Of a stretch of DNA of 64,000 nucleotides, positions 23,779 to 34,046 are shown piece after piece. This DNA is from Paenibacillus tundrae (GTDB lineage Bacteria; Bacillota; Bacilli; Paenibacillales; Paenibacillaceae): contig NZ_CP145605.1 in assembly GCF_036884255.1 (NCBI RefSeq), positions 3,534,001 through 3,598,000 on the forward strand. The letters run 5' to 3'. A program made the position numbers and the translations under genes. Position 1 is the first letter of the stretch. The number at the start of each line of letters is the position of its first letter. The notes below the pieces were generated by a model that saw nothing but the letters and a program-made list of their open reading frames with translations, did no database searches and was not told where the DNA came from.

Positions 23779-26700
23779 CTATCGTACCCTCACTTGCAAT
23801 GGATATGATCTGGTTTCCCCTGAAGGATTGCGAAGTACAGCTTCATACTCATAGCTTCCAGATGATCTTCCAGAGATAGCGGTAACCGCAGACTGAGCAT
23901 TAGGTGTATGCGATTGTAGTGATTGTGTATCGATCAGAACGCCATTCTCATACAGTTCATATTCAGTAGCATTTGTTCCCCACCACAAGTTCATCGTGAC
24001 ATTAAAGTTACCATCACCATCCCAGTTATCGTTCGACAGAATAGCTTGCCCTGGAGAAGCATCGGTAACGATGACTGTCAGTGGAACACTCGTGGTCGTA
24101 CCTAGTGAATTGATCAATTCCCCGGTATACATATAGGTACCATTTTTCTTTCCAGTAATATCAACTTTTACAGACTGAGCAGATGGCGATTGATCAACTA
24201 GGGAAACTTCCTTAATCAACTCACCATTCTCATACAACTTGAATTGATTGCCATTATTACCCCACCACAAATTCATCGTGACAGTGTAGTCTCCATCCTT
24301 GAGTCCCGTGTCGTAACCGTTATTGTCCGACAGTACCGGTGTCCCTGGTGCACCGTTCGCTAGTGGTGTTGCTTGGTAAAGCCATTCCTCCCACTTAAGC
24401 AGTACATTCACCTGTTCATCCGTAAACACGTTTCCTCTAGCTGCTTGAACGTCACTGCCATAGGATGCGAGCAGTTGACGTGCTTTTGCCCCGTCACGAT
24501 CATTAGCAGCCTGTTGTGCTTGTTGTAAGGTGTTCACAAGCTGATCAGCAAGTACGCTTGCATTCGGATCGGCCGATTCATCAGCAAAGGAGTTCGTCAG
24601 ATTAATCAAGCTGTCGAAAGTAGCAATTACCGCAAAGCTATATTCTACTGTCTGTTCCCAACCCGCTATATCGGAGACGGTTGCCGTAACCTGGTTCAGG
24701 CCCGGTTCCAATGTGTACGCTGGAGTATCCAGAAGCACACCCTCCGGTTCTGCCACACCGGATACCGCGTCAGAGGCTGTATAGCCGATTTCCACATGCT
24801 GATCAATCGTGTACTCCGTTTGACCATGAATTTCGATGGTTGGAGGAACGAGATCAATAGATACGGTCAAAGACTGCTCACTTTCCTTGTTACCGTCTAC
24901 ATCGACGCTCCAGTATGTGATCGTGTGTGTACCTTCTTCAGTTAGAGTCAACTGTGTGCCACTCACCGTCTCGTCATCGTTAACTTGATAATAAGTTCCT
25001 TCGACCTCGGAATCTTCGTCACTTGCTGTAAAGGTTACTTGTACTGGAGAAGTATACCACCCGTCATGTTCTTCCCCTTCCACGGTTACCGTGGTATGCG
25101 GGGCTTTCTGATCTGGATTTTCTCCTTCCAATTTAACGTGAGCTGACAGCGGAATATTCAATTCCTTCACAAGACCTGCCACAAGTTCAGATACCTTGAT
25201 TGCTCCGTTCATCTGCAGATGTGTATTGTCTTCCGTTGTGCCTACCCACATAAATATTGATTTCGTTCCTTCTGTGCCAAGCTCTTGGAAATACTCCCAG
25301 CTAGCTTGGTTCAGATCAATAATGAGCGTTTCGGTCTCCTGTGCCGTTTCCTTCATCGCCTGTACGTATTCCGGGAAGCTCTTATTCAGCACCTCTCCGG
25401 TAAAATCACGACGGTTGACTGGCGTGACCAGAACCGGAATCGCCCCTCTTTGCAGAGCACCGTTAATGTATTCTTTCAAGTACACTTTAAACTGCTCTGG
25501 CGTTAGATAACGCTCTGGACGGGACGGCGTGGAATCATTATGAGACCACTGCATGAATAGATAATCGCCTTCATTGATGTCGAGCAAAATATCGTTAAGG
25601 TATCCACCAACCAGGAAGGTTTTGCTGCTCAATCCCCCGACTGCACGGTTATCAATGCTGACTTCATTTTGATCAAAATATTGACCCAACGTCTCGCCCC
25701 AACCTGCTTGCGGACGATAGTTCTCCGCGTAATTGGCCACGGTGGAATCACTAGCCAGATAGACAATAGGTTTGTCGCTTGCATTGTTATCTGGTAGACG
25801 CTCCAGCGTCAACGCATTGATTTTCGGTGCATTTCCAGTGAAGTTGAAGTTAAAGATTCCATCGATGAGCGCAATATCATAGGTTACTTCTTTGAACTCG
25901 CCCTTGGCAATGGTTGTGAGCGGCAGTTTCGTCATCTGCTCTACCACGACATTCGCGCTGGTCGATTCTTCCGCATCTCCTATGGTCATCGTTACACGGT
26001 AATTCGCTGGCTCCATTTCCACCAGGAAAGAAGTGCCGTTTACTCGAGTAAAATCCTCCTTGAGCGCATCCCCGGTCTCCCGGTTCTCATCTTGTGTCAA
26101 TGCAGTATCAGCAAAGCCGTACTTATTGCCTTCAATGTACGCTCTTTTGGCATCTACCTTGATGTATCCTTCGGCAGCATCGCCAGAACCAAAATCAAAT
26201 TTGTACGTGTTAATCTCTACACCCGGTTCAGTCGTCAACGAATCCTTTGCGACCGTTAACACGTTAAACGCATGATCAATTTGAGCTTGGGTTGCTTCTG
26301 TATTAAAGATAGCTTCCGCAGCTGCCAAAGCCCGATTGACTACTGCTTTCGAAGCTTCTGTATATGCTGACAGATCAAGTGCCTTGACCTCATCGTACAG
26401 GTCAACCAAGGCTGTCTGATCGCCGCCCTCTGAATCAAGCTGAGTTCCTTCAATTCGCACATTATCAATCTGAGTAGTCCAGTTCAGCGTACCTCCACCG
26501 CCTTTTCTCGTACCAAGGAACCGAATCGCTCTGACGTTATCTGCATAGGCGATGGAACTCATAGGGATATCCTGGATCGTCTGTGTGACGGTTGGATCCG
26601 CCTGATTCGTTAATGTCAGATCCAATGTTTTCTCGGCAAAATTAACGGATGCATCCACATTGACCCATTGGTTCTTGGAGATCTCTGTAGCCGTTCCCCC

Positions 26701-29700
26701 TTCAGGTATGGCTGTATCACCTGTGCCGTAGTCCGGGTTATATGCACCGACAAAATAATGAATTTTCGTGCTTCCGGTTTTGGTAAACAGTGTGAACAGA
26801 GCATTTTCGTTCGAATCTTGAACCGTCAGGTGACCTTCAGACGGATAGGCACTCACATTGCCGGATTGCCAGTCAAAGTTCACGTCTACCTTATCGCCAT
26901 TTACGGCATCGAACAAACGGAACACTTTCGCCCGATGGCCTGATCCAGAACCTGTGACCGACAGTACCTTATTCCCTGACTGTTCAACTACCGTTCCCGC
27001 CATGGTACCGGCAATACCAGTAGCGTTCACCATCGCATACTGATAGTCCGCTGCGGCGCCTTCAAAGTCCTCTTCGTAGAGCTGGATTTCCGGCTCTGGC
27101 TCGGGTTCAGCTGTATCCGGGTCAATGACCAGGGGAGAAATGCTAAGCTCCATGTCTTTCACCGCGCCGGCAACCAATCCAGCAATTCTCTGCGCACCAT
27201 AACTGCTGAAATGGGTGTTATCGTTGATCCCATTCGGGTATTTCGGATATTCGCCCGGATTAGCATATAGGAAAACTTTTTCCGTAGCTGTATTACCAAT
27301 TTTGTTGAAGTACGCAATGCTTAATTTGCTGAGATCAATCAGCGGCACATTCAGTTCCTGCGCCACTTCTTTGGCTGCTTGCACATATGCCGGGAAGCTA
27401 ACATTGAACTCCTGAGTTAACGTATTAAAATCTCTGCGTCCAACCGGAGTAAGCAGTACCGGTGTAGCGCCGCGCTGTTTCGCACCGTTCACATAACGGG
27501 ATAAATAGATTTTATAGTCTTCTGGTGATGCATACCGATCTGGTATACCTGCACTAGCGTCATTATGACCAAAGGAAATGAAGAAGAAATCCCCTGGCTT
27601 AATGCGCTGCAGAATTGTATCCAGACGTCCATCTACCATGAACGATTTACTGCTACGTCCACCAATTGCATCGTTCACAATCACTGCCCCATTAGAGAAA
27701 TAACGTCCGAACTGTTGTCCCCATCCTTCTTGCGGAGCTTGCATTTCACTGTAAGATTGCATCGTTGAATCACCGGCCATATAGATCGTCGTTGCTGTAC
27801 CGGCCTCTTTCTCCGGATATTTCTCTATAATGATGTCTTGGATGTCTATGGCAGTACCCGTAAAGAGAAAATCAAGTTGCCCGTCCACTAAGGCAATATC
27901 ATAAGAATACTCCAGCGGCTCTCCTGCTTTTACATTGGTTACAGCGAACTTTTGAACAAATTCAGATTTGACTCCAACGTTAGAGTCATGCGTATCGCTG
28001 CCCAAACGCAGTGTTACCTTATAGTTCGCATTCGGCAGATCAACGGCAAATGTCGTGCCTGCCGCGACTGATACCTCGTTAACCCCTACGGTAACACCGC
28101 TTGTATCCGTAAATCCATATCCCGTCTCTTGTGTGTATGGCGTATCTTGAATATCCGTACTTCCAGCCGCTGTATCTGTACCAAAATCAAAACGGTATAC
28201 GGAATCCAGCATTTCCGCTCCGCGAGTCAGTGTCAGATCAGCTTTAGGGAATGAAGTTGACTCTGCTCCAAGATAAAAGCCAGTATGCGGTGGCTGGTTG
28301 TAGGATACATTTTGCCAAGCTACGCCCAGGCGATACACAGGATCCTGCATCAGTGTAGGGATGCGATAGTCTGTAGGAATGGTCGTCGTATAGAGACGAT
28401 ATTCTGAACTATCTTCACTCCGCAGCAGAATTTCCTCACGCCAGTCCCCCAGAATGTCCGCTTGAAGCGCAGGATTTCCTTTGGTATGATTGTTCGTTAA
28501 TGTACCGGTTGCCCGGAAGATTTCGTCGAGCTTTTTATTTTCGTAATCCCATTTATAAATGAGCGGAATTCCTCTAGCTGTACTGTTATCCCACTCATGG
28601 TCAAACAGTTCACGCTGAAGATCTCCATCCCACCAGATGGCAAAGTTTGCGGTTTTGGGTCCCTCTTCAACAGTGTAGATTGGCTCTCCGGCAGCCGAGT
28701 AAGTACTGGTTACAGGTACACTTTGTCCGTTAGTAACCGTGGTTGCCCATGACTCGTATCCCGGATGATTCGGATCAATGTCTGCCGACATCCCACGGCC
28801 TGTGTCAAAACCCGTTTTCTCTCCCCAGAGAATTTCACCTGTAGCCGCATCACGCATCTCCAGTCCGTATGCAGCATTGGAATGCTCGTGTACACTTACG
28901 ACCTGTTGACCCTCACGGTTCGGATCGAGCTTGCCTGCGTGCATAGCGTCGCCGTGACCGAGTCCGGTGCTATACATCAAGCTGCCATCATCGTCTATCG
29001 CTAAGGCGCCAAACATGATCTCGTCCTTGCCATCATTGTCAGCATCCAGCACACTTAGATTATGGTTGCCTTGTGCCTCATATTGAGATCCTGCCTCGTT
29101 GGTGTCAAACCTCCAACGTTTGACGAGTTCTCCGCCAACATAATCATAAGCAACAAGCACAGTACGAGTATAATACCCCCTGCTCATTACAACACTTGGC
29201 TTCGTACCATCCAGATAAGCGATAGCGCCAAGGAAACGGTCTACACGGTTACCGTAGCCATCGCCCCAATCGCTGACATTGCCTCTTGGAGGATCATAAT
29301 CCACAGTGGATACGGCCGCTCCAGTCTCACCGTTGAATAGCGTGAGATATTCTGCACCTGTCAGTATGTATCCGCCTTCATTACGGTAATCTTTAGTACC
29401 ATCGCCAATGATCGTACCTTGTCCGTCTGTCGTGCCGTCTGCAGTCTTTACAACTACTTCAGCCTTTCCGTCGCCATCCAGATCGTATACCATTAATTGC
29501 GTATAATGTGCTCCGGCGCGGATGTTGACGCCAAGGTCAATCCGCCACAGCTTCGTGCCGTCTAATTTGATCGCATCGATATACACATTGCCGGTGTAAC
29601 CTGCCTGCGAATTATCCTTGGAATTGCTTGGACTCCACAGAAAGACGATCTCATATTCGCCGTCACCATCCAAGTCCGCTACGGAAGCATCACCCGCATA

Positions 29701-30159
29701 GTAGGAGTAAGTTCCACCGTCCTTGGTTCGGCCGTCAGCCGGTTTATCAAGCGGGATCGGTAGATAATCGTTATGCCAGACCGATACAACCTCTGGCTCC
29801 ATTTGCTCCTTGCCCGTAATAATCGTAGAAATCTGATATTGGGAGCTGTCGAAGCCACTTGTGTCCACATAGTTCGTCACATCGCTTATAGGCGATGCGT
29901 TTACTTTCGTCCCGTTTTTATATATATTGAAAGCGATCTCATCAGGATCATTGTTCAGATACCTCCAGCTTAGAAAAACACCGTTGTCCACGAGAACCGC
30001 AACCAGACCACGGTTCAGATATTCCCCCTGTCGACCCGCCTTGATGTCTGATGTCTCTGCTCGTGCCGGAGCGGGAGGTACAGCCAATGAAATTACCATA
30101 AGGAATGCTAGAAAAGATACAAACATCGATTTCTGGATGGAAACAGTTCTTCGGTTCAT
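23779..30159 (-). CDS. secreted multidomain rhamnogalacturonan lyase with two acetylesterase modules
   Basis: About 2126 residues from ATG 30159 (GGAGGAG 8 bases upstream). Signal peptide 1-34. Residues 38-640: PL11 rhamnogalacturonan endolyase, YesW/YesX-like, with calcium-binding DLDGDG blades. 655-1005: rhamnogalacturonan acetylesterase, a beta domain plus SGNH fold with Ser798 (AGDS), Asn866 (GHND), Asp980/His983 (DNTH). 1028-1240: beta-sandwich, probably carbohydrate binding. 1250-1310: small helical FIVAR-like module. 1318-1670: second acetylesterase with Ser1472, Asn1541, Asp1644/His1647. Then two Ig-like domains (1690-1850), a FIMAH-like helical module (1855-1925) and two NLWWG repeats at the C-terminus. 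No cell-wall anchor is seen, so it is probably released. It should cut and deacetylate pectin rhamnogalacturonan I. A probable cre site and a divergent AraC gene suggest catabolite repression and local activation. Confidence 0.92.
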   Translation of the reverse strand: MNRRTVSIQKSMFVSFLAFLMVISLAVPPAPARAETSDIKAGRQGEYLNRGLVAVLVDNGVFLSWRYLNNDPDEIAFNIYKNGTKVNASPISDVTNYVDTSGFDSSQYQISTIITGKEQMEPEVVSVWHNDYLPIPLDKPADGRTKDGGTYSYYAGDASVADLDGDGEYEIVFLWSPSNSKDNSQAGYTGNVYIDAIKLDGTKLWRIDLGVNIRAGAHYTQLMVYDLDGDGKAEVVVKTADGTTDGQGTIIGDGTKDYRNEGGYILTGAEYLTLFNGETGAAVSTVDYDPPRGNVSDWGDGYGNRVDRFLGAIAYLDGTKPSVVMSRGYYTRTVLVAYDYVGGELVKRWRFDTNEAGSQYEAQGNHNLSVLDADNDGKDEIMFGALAIDDDGSLMYSTGLGHGDAMHAGKLDPNREGQQVVSVHEHSNAAYGLEMRDAATGEILWGEKTGFDTGRGMSADIDPNHPGYESWATTVTNGQSVPVTSTYSAAGEPIYTVEEGPKTANFAIWWDGDLQRELFDHEWDNSTARGIPLIYKWDYENKKLDEIFRATGTLTNNHTKGNPALQADILGDWREEILLRSEDSSEYRLYTTTIPTDYRIPTLMQDPVYRLGVAWQNVSYNQPPHTGFYLGAESTSFPKADLTLTRGAEMLDSVYRFDFGTDTAAGSTDIQDTPYTQETGYGFTDTSGVTVGVNEVSVAAGTTFAVDLPNANYKVTLRLGSDTHDSNVGVKSEFVQKFAVTNVKAGEPLEYSYDIALVDGQLDFLFTGTAIDIQDIIIEKYPEKEAGTATTIYMAGDSTMQSYSEMQAPQEGWGQQFGRYFSNGAVIVNDAIGGRSSKSFMVDGRLDTILQRIKPGDFFFISFGHNDASAGIPDRYASPEDYKIYLSRYVNGAKQRGATPVLLTPVGRRDFNTLTQEFNVSFPAYVQAAKEVAQELNVPLIDLSKLSIAYFNKIGNTATEKVFLYANPGEYPKYPNGINDNTHFSSYGAQRIAGLVAGAVKDMELSISPLVIDPDTAEPEPEPEIQLYEEDFEGAAADYQYAMVNATGIAGTMAGTVVEQSGNKVLSVTGSGSGHRAKVFRLFDAVNGDKVDVNFDWQSGNVSAYPSEGHLTVQDSNENALFTLFTKTGSTKIHYFVGAYNPDYGTGDTAIPEGGTATEISKNQWVNVDASVNFAEKTLDLTLTNQADPTVTQTIQDIPMSSIAYADNVRAIRFLGTRKGGGGTLNWTTQIDNVRIEGTQLDSEGGDQTALVDLYDEVKALDLSAYTEASKAVVNRALAAAEAIFNTEATQAQIDHAFNVLTVAKDSLTTEPGVEINTYKFDFGSGDAAEGYIKVDAKRAYIEGNKYGFADTALTQDENRETGDALKEDFTRVNGTSFLVEMEPANYRVTMTIGDAEESTSANVVVEQMTKLPLTTIAKGEFKEVTYDIALIDGIFNFNFTGNAPKINALTLERLPDNNASDKPIVYLASDSTVANYAENYRPQAGWGETLGQYFDQNEVSIDNRAVGGLSSKTFLVGGYLNDILLDINEGDYLFMQWSHNDSTPSRPERYLTPEQFKVYLKEYINGALQRGAIPVLVTPVNRRDFTGEVLNKSFPEYVQAMKETAQETETLIIDLNQASWEYFQELGTEGTKSIFMWVGTTEDNTHLQMNGAIKVSELVAGLVKELNIPLSAHVKLEGENPDQKAPHTTVTVEGEEHDGWYTSPVQVTFTASDEDSEVEGTYYQVNDDETVSGTQLTLTEEGTHTITYWSVDVDGNKESEQSLTVSIDLVPPTIEIHGQTEYTIDQHVEIGYTASDAVSGVAEPEGVLLDTPAYTLEPGLNQVTATVSDIAGWEQTVEYSFAVIATFDSLINLTNSFADESADPNASVLADQLVNTLQQAQQAANDRDGAKARQLLASYGSDVQAARGNVFTDEQVNVLLKWEEWLYQATPLANGAPGTPVLSDNNGYDTGLKDGDYTVTMNLWWGNNGNQFKLYENGELIKEVSLVDQSPSAQSVKVDITGKKNGTYMYTGELINSLGTTTSVPLTVIVTDASPGQAILSNDNWDGDGNFNVTMNLWWGTNATEYELYENGVLIDTQSLQSHTPNAQSAVTAISGRSSGSYEYEAVLRNPSGETRSYPLQVRVR

Positions 30160-30189
30160 CGGATTAGCTCCTCCTTTATCCAAAAATTC

Positions 30190-30220
30190 ATTTTAAGAAA
30201 TCTGCCTTACTTGTTGTCAA
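30190..30220 (-). promoter_or_regulatory. candidate promoter of the rhamnogalacturonan enzyme gene
   Basis: Minus strand TTGACA (30215-30220), 19-bp spacer, TAAAAT (30190-30195). The over-long spacer would suit a promoter that needs an activator. Confidence 0.45.
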
Positions 30221-30254
30221 ATGAACACAAAATTACAGTCACCATCCTTTCGTA

Positions 30255-30268
30255 TGTTACCGCTTACA
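30255..30268. promoter_or_regulatory. probable cre site (CcpA)
   Basis: TGTTACCGCTTACA matches the cre consensus TGWAANCGNTNWCA at all but one position and lies between the rhamnogalacturonan enzyme gene and its AraC neighbour. Confidence 0.65.
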
Positions 30269-30281
30269 TTTATCTTACAGG

Positions 30282-30309
30282 TCTAAAAAAAGACAGACAA
30301 TCTAAAAAA
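30282..30309. promoter_or_regulatory. direct repeat TCTAAAAAA, candidate AraC site
   Basis: TCTAAAAAA at 30282-30290 and 30301-30309, 19 bp apart, just before the AraC gene. Low complexity makes chance likeness possible. Confidence 0.4.
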
Positions 30310-30358
30310 TGTGACGTATTATATAACATAATTGACTTTTTTAGGTAGGGGTGAAGGT

Positions 30359-31231
30359 ATGAATCATACGGTCTCTTATGCTTTTCGTAATGACGATACA
30401 TCAATCATGACACTGGACTCTATTGGATGGCAGATCGTCTCAAGTGAGGAATATCGTTGTCCAAGTGATGACAGACCGGATCCGGGGCATGTTGTTTTTC
30501 AATACACTCTGAATGGCCAGGGTTATCTGGATATTGACAATCAAACACTTCCTTTACCTAAGGGGCACGCACTACTCGTCAAAATTAGCGGAGAACATTG
30601 CTATTACTATAAGCAAGAAAATAACGAACCATGGGAATTTATTTGGATTAACATTCGCGGAGATGAAGCCAATCGAATATGGGATATGATTCATGATAAT
30701 GAGGGGCATGTCATTTTGCGGAACGCGGATTCTCCCTTAATTCAAGAATTGTGGCAGATCATCCATTTGATTCATCAAGAGAAAGTGACCGACAAGTATC
30801 GTCTGTCCATGCAAGTCTATCAGTGGTTGCTTCTCTTAGTGCAGACGAGTCGGGATGCGGAGAGGGATATCGGTGTCCTATCCATAACAACAATCGAGAA
30901 ATGCAAAAAGTTCATTCGAGAGAACTATGCTTCCCCCTTGACGCTGGACCTACTGGCGAGCCACTGTGATATCAATAAACACTACTTATGCAGATTATTT
31001 CAGAAATCGGAGAAAACATCACCGCTAGCTTATCTCAAGGACAGACGGATTGAAGTTGCCGTCCGACTTCTCCGCACGACAGAAATTCCGATTGCTCAAA
31101 TCGGTCAACAATGCGGCTTCGAGAGTCCCAGCTATTTCGGCAAAGTCTTTCGGCAATATATGTCCATGTCGCCCAAAGAATATCGGCTGAATAAGCTAAC
31201 ATTTCCTTACGAAGCGATCTACTATGAATAG
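30359..31231 (+). CDS. AraC-family regulator of the rhamnogalacturonan gene
   Basis: 290 residues from ATG 30359 (AGGGGTG upstream; the TTG at 30332 lacks a site). An N-terminal cupin (FQYTLNGQGYLDIDNQTLPL, then GHALLVKISGEHCYYY) and a C-terminal AraC domain (LTLDLLASHCDINKHYLCRL, IAQIGQQCGFESPSYFGKVF, MSPKEYR). Arrangement and shared intergenic repeats make the lyase/esterase gene its likely target, with a rhamnogalacturonan oligosaccharide as a plausible inducer. Confidence 0.87.
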   Translation: MNHTVSYAFRNDDTSIMTLDSIGWQIVSSEEYRCPSDDRPDPGHVVFQYTLNGQGYLDIDNQTLPLPKGHALLVKISGEHCYYYKQENNEPWEFIWINIRGDEANRIWDMIHDNEGHVILRNADSPLIQELWQIIHLIHQEKVTDKYRLSMQVYQWLLLLVQTSRDAERDIGVLSITTIEKCKKFIRENYASPLTLDLLASHCDINKHYLCRLFQKSEKTSPLAYLKDRRIEVAVRLLRTTEIPIAQIGQQCGFESPSYFGKVFRQYMSMSPKEYRLNKLTFPYEAIYYE

Positions 31232-31287
31232 GCCATCTCTGCTTTTGCTTAAGGCTCACAGGGATCGAGACGTTCAATGTCGTAGTT

Positions 31288-31623
31288 TCAAAACGCTATA
31301 GAATTATAGATTTGCTGAATACGATTCTCAAGAGATTCAAACTGTACGAATCTACCTTCTCGGAACAATTCTTTTTGCTCATAGAACATGATGAATGTCG
31401 GGACTGAAAAAATTAAAAAACGCCCCGCAACTTCTGTAACTTGCTTTGCATCCACTTGTATGAATTCAATATGAGGATAGTTTGTCAAAAGCTTCATTAA
31501 TTTGGGGAGAATCGCGTGACAGACAGAACATTCTTCTTGTGAAACATACAGTAAAACTAAAGAATGATGTTGTAAACATATATCAATATCTTCAATAGAG
31601 TTGATTATTTGATGTTTCATCAT
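31288..31623 (-). CDS. thioredoxin-fold protein
   Basis: 111 residues from ATG 31623, 8 bases after AGAGG; an in-frame TTG at 31629 is less likely. The CxxC is C32-S-V-C35, followed by the cis-proline loop IFSVPTFIMF and the usual thioredoxin length. The CSVC dipeptide differs from CGPC, as in YdbP/YtpP-like family members of Bacillales. It probably acts as a cytoplasmic thiol reductant. No partner is adjacent. Confidence 0.85.
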   Translation of the reverse strand: MMKHQIINSIEDIDICLQHHSLVLLYVSQEECSVCHAILPKLMKLLTNYPHIEFIQVDAKQVTEVAGRFLIFSVPTFIMFYEQKELFREGRFVQFESLENRIQQIYNSIAF

Positions 31624-32002
31624 ATTCAAATCCTCTCATCTTAGCTTGTTAACATATAGAAATATTGTACACGGAAACCTGGAATACTAAAACCTAGCCT
31701 TTGGTTCTACTGCAATATGGCTATCCAACTTCAACGACTTTTCGGAAAAGACCTCGTTTGCTCCAGTAGGAATCTGGACGAATCGGTTCACACCTCTAGG
31801 AAACAGTAAACAAAATAAGAAAAATTGGAGATTTCTCCCGACCCCTTGGTTCATCTAGTGGGATAATTATTCAATTTCACTATTGGCTGAAGCATCATAA
31901 AAAGCCGCTACTTCCATAGCGGCTTCATTGACATCATTTTCAAAAGGGATTCTTTATTGAATATTCAATGTTATATTAACAGGATAGATAAGTAGTAGAA
32001 AT
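31624..32002. other. gene-free gap
   Basis: No gene is visible. It contains a minus-strand terminator-like hairpin AAGCCGCTA-CTTCCA-TAGCGGCTT with TTTTTATG after it (31902-31925) and a perfect 14-bp palindrome ATTGAATATTCAAT (31956-31969) of unknown meaning. Confidence 0.5.
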
Positions 32003-32029
32003 GACCGCCGGCTGTTCATGCCGACAGTC
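32003..32029 (-). terminator. terminator of the 42-residue gene
   Basis: Minus strand GACTGTCGGC / GCCGGCGGTC forms a 10-bp stem with two G-T wobbles, followed by ATTTCTACTACTT. Confidence 0.55.
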
Positions 32030-32035
32030 ATCGCT

Positions 32036-32164
32036 TTAATCCGTAGTATGTTTCTCATCATACTCGCTTGATATTTCTTTGAGCGATCTGATTTTACCAT
32101 GAGGGTGCTGTTCTTGCTTTCGTGACTTCCAAGCAGCTTCCTGCCTTTTCTTCTGGCGAGCCAT
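32036..32164 (-). CDS. small basic protein, 42 residues
   Basis: ATG at 32164 with an excellent ribosome site (GAGGAGGAG, 7 bases away); a longer 67-codon frame exists but starts without a site. The protein is strongly basic at its N-terminus (MARQKKRQEAAWKSRKQEQH) and acidic at the end (SSEYDEKHTTD). No membrane segment. I do not recognise the family. The charge pattern would suit nucleic-acid binding, but that is a guess. It follows the SDR gene by 84 bases on the same strand and may be co-transcribed with it. Confidence 0.6.
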   Translation of the reverse strand: MARQKKRQEAAWKSRKQEQHPHGKIRSLKEISSEYDEKHTTD

Positions 32165-32248
32165 AAAAGATCTCCTCCTCTGGAAATGAGAAATGATACT
32201 ACCTCTGTAGGATGTCGATGTTAAGCTACTTTCATTCATCCTTAACTC

Positions 32249-32986
32249 TTATTGAGCAGTGTATCCACCGTCTACGATCAGACTGTTGCCTGTCATATAG
32301 GAAGAATCGTCACTCGCCAGGAACAGAACAGCTTTTGCCATTTCTTCTGCTTGACCAAGACGTTTCATTGGTGTTGCTGCAGAAAGAGCCTGTTTGCTCT
32401 CTTCAGGAATAATCGGTGTATCGATAAATCCTGGGCATAATGAGTTAACCCGAATGTTATTTTCTGCATATTCCAGCGCAAGCGAACGAGTCAAATTCAC
32501 GACACCGCCTTTGGCTGCATTGTACGCTGCAGAACCAGGTGAACCAACCCATCCGTACATGGATGCCGTGTTAACGATCGTGCCTCCACCAATTTTCAGC
32601 ATTTCGCGAATGGATTCACGTGCAACCAAGAATACGCCGTCCAAGTCTACGTTGACTGTATTGCGCCATTCTGCATAGTCCAGTTCATGTGAAGGATGCA
32701 CACGTCCGATCCCTGCGTTGTTGAATACGATATCCACTCGGCCAAAAGCCTCGACCGTTTGTTTGAAAATATCCGCAACCTCTTGTTCACTGGTGATGTT
32801 AGCTTTAATAAAGAGGGCATCTGCTTTAAGCGCTTTCAGTTCCTGCTCGAACGCCTTCCCTTTTTCTTCATTCAGATCCACCAAGACCACTTTGGCACCT
32901 TCAGAAACGAAAAGACGTGCTGTCGCTGCGCCAATCCCAGATGCTCCTCCTGTGATAACTGCTACTTTATCTTGAAGTTTGCCCAT
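32249..32986 (-). CDS. short-chain dehydrogenase/reductase (3-oxoacyl reductase/glucose dehydrogenase type)
   Basis: 245 residues; TGGASGIG cofactor loop, VDLNEEKG (acidic residue after the second strand suggests NAD(H)), NNAG, catalytic YNAAK, and the C-terminal SSYMTGNSLIVDGG typical of classical SDRs. Substrate unknown. TGGAGG precedes the start. It is divergent from a TetR regulator, with palindromes in the gap. Confidence 0.9.
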   Translation of the reverse strand: MGKLQDKVAVITGGASGIGAATARLFVSEGAKVVLVDLNEEKGKAFEQELKALKADALFIKANITSEQEVADIFKQTVEAFGRVDIVFNNAGIGRVHPSHELDYAEWRNTVNVDLDGVFLVARESIREMLKIGGGTIVNTASMYGWVGSPGSAAYNAAKGGVVNLTRSLALEYAENNIRVNSLCPGFIDTPIIPEESKQALSAATPMKRLGQAEEMAKAVLFLASDDSSYMTGNSLIVDGGYTAQ

Positions 32987-33015
32987 GAATAATTCCTCCA
33001 GTATAATATTTTGAA

Positions 33016-33122
33016 TAGCGACTATATAAATAGTGCTATATGATGTTTACAAAACTAATTGTATGCTTAAAATTGTAACAATCCAATCATTAAGATAAGA
33101 CCAAATGTCTACCTCATAGACA
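33016..33122. promoter_or_regulatory. candidate TetR operators between SDR and TetR genes
   Basis: TGTCTA-CCTCA-TAGACA (33106-33122) is a perfect 6-5-6 palindrome nearer the TetR start; TAGCGACTAT...ATAGTGCTA (33016-33038) is an imperfect dyad nearer the SDR start. They are different sequences, so at most one is likely to be the TetR site. Confidence 0.45.
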
Positions 33123-33162
33123 CTTTTCTAAACAATGTCGATTTTTATAGGAGATTTATTGA

Positions 33163-33774
33163 ATGAATGATGAACTTATTGTGACAACTCAACATCGTAA
33201 TCGTACCAAAGAACACCTCAAAGCAGCCTTAATTCAGCTCATTAAGAAAAAAGGCTTCCACGCTGTGTCGGTGAAGGATATCGTAGAGCAAGCGGGTTAT
33301 AATCGCAGCACATTTTATTTACACTATCAGGATAAATATATTCTAAGCGAAGAATTATTAAATATGGAGCTCGAAGGATTGCGAGGTGCGGTAGGCAAAC
33401 CCTATTGGCATGGTCAAAAGGTTCTGACAAACAAGCTTACTGCCGAATCTTTTCAGATCGTGGACTATATTTACGAACACCGTGACTTCTTTGAACTGAT
33501 TCAATACGATGATACGTTACCCGGTCTACATACAGGATTTCCGCAAACAATACTTAAAATCTATGAGGAACAATTTATCTTCGAGACGATCAACAACTCC
33601 CCAGTGAACATGGAGTATTTCAAGTACTATACCGCATACGGTTTCTTTGGACTATTAAACAATTGGATCTTAAGCGGATATCGTGAATCACGCGACACAT
33701 TTATCCAAAACGTCATTGAACTCACAAGAACGCATATTCACTCTTTTCAGTATGTGGGCGACAAATTTGAGTAA
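33163..33774 (+). CDS. TetR/AcrR-family regulator
   Basis: 203 residues. Helix-turn-helix in GFHAVSVKDIVEQAGYNRST followed by FYLHYQDKY; the C-terminal region (FKYYTAYGFFGLLNNWILSG) matches the TetR_C_8-like class common in Bacillales. TAGGAG precedes the start. Probable repressor of the divergent SDR gene. Confidence 0.88.
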   Translation: MNDELIVTTQHRNRTKEHLKAALIQLIKKKGFHAVSVKDIVEQAGYNRSTFYLHYQDKYILSEELLNMELEGLRGAVGKPYWHGQKVLTNKLTAESFQIVDYIYEHRDFFELIQYDDTLPGLHTGFPQTILKIYEEQFIFETINNSPVNMEYFKYYTAYGFFGLLNNWILSGYRESRDTFIQNVIELTRTHIHSFQYVGDKFE

Positions 33775-33906
33775 GCTTATCAATTAAAACTCTGTTGATC
33801 TCTTAAAATATGTTTGTTGCGTTTGAACTTTGTATAAGAGTCGCTAATATTCTTTCATTAACGGAAGGAAAAATATGATTCAGATTAACACTTCATCATT
33901 CCCAAA

Positions 33907-33934
33907 AAACAAGCTGCCTGTAGGCAGCTTGTTT
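33907..33934. terminator. bidirectional terminator
   Basis: AAACAAGCTGCC-TGTA-GGCAGCTTGTTT between convergent genes. Confidence 0.82.
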
Positions 33935-34046
33935 AGATATAAATACACTTACTATCACATTTCATGCTGAATGTTACCACAGGTTCAAATTAACTTACTT
34001 TGCTCATGGCTAATGCTGTTACTAAGCTATACGACACCAAGCAACT

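Noticed and set aside
25196-25510. 104-codon plus-strand frame antisense to the rhamnogalacturonan enzyme
   Set aside because: One of several antisense frames caused by codon bias of the long gene.
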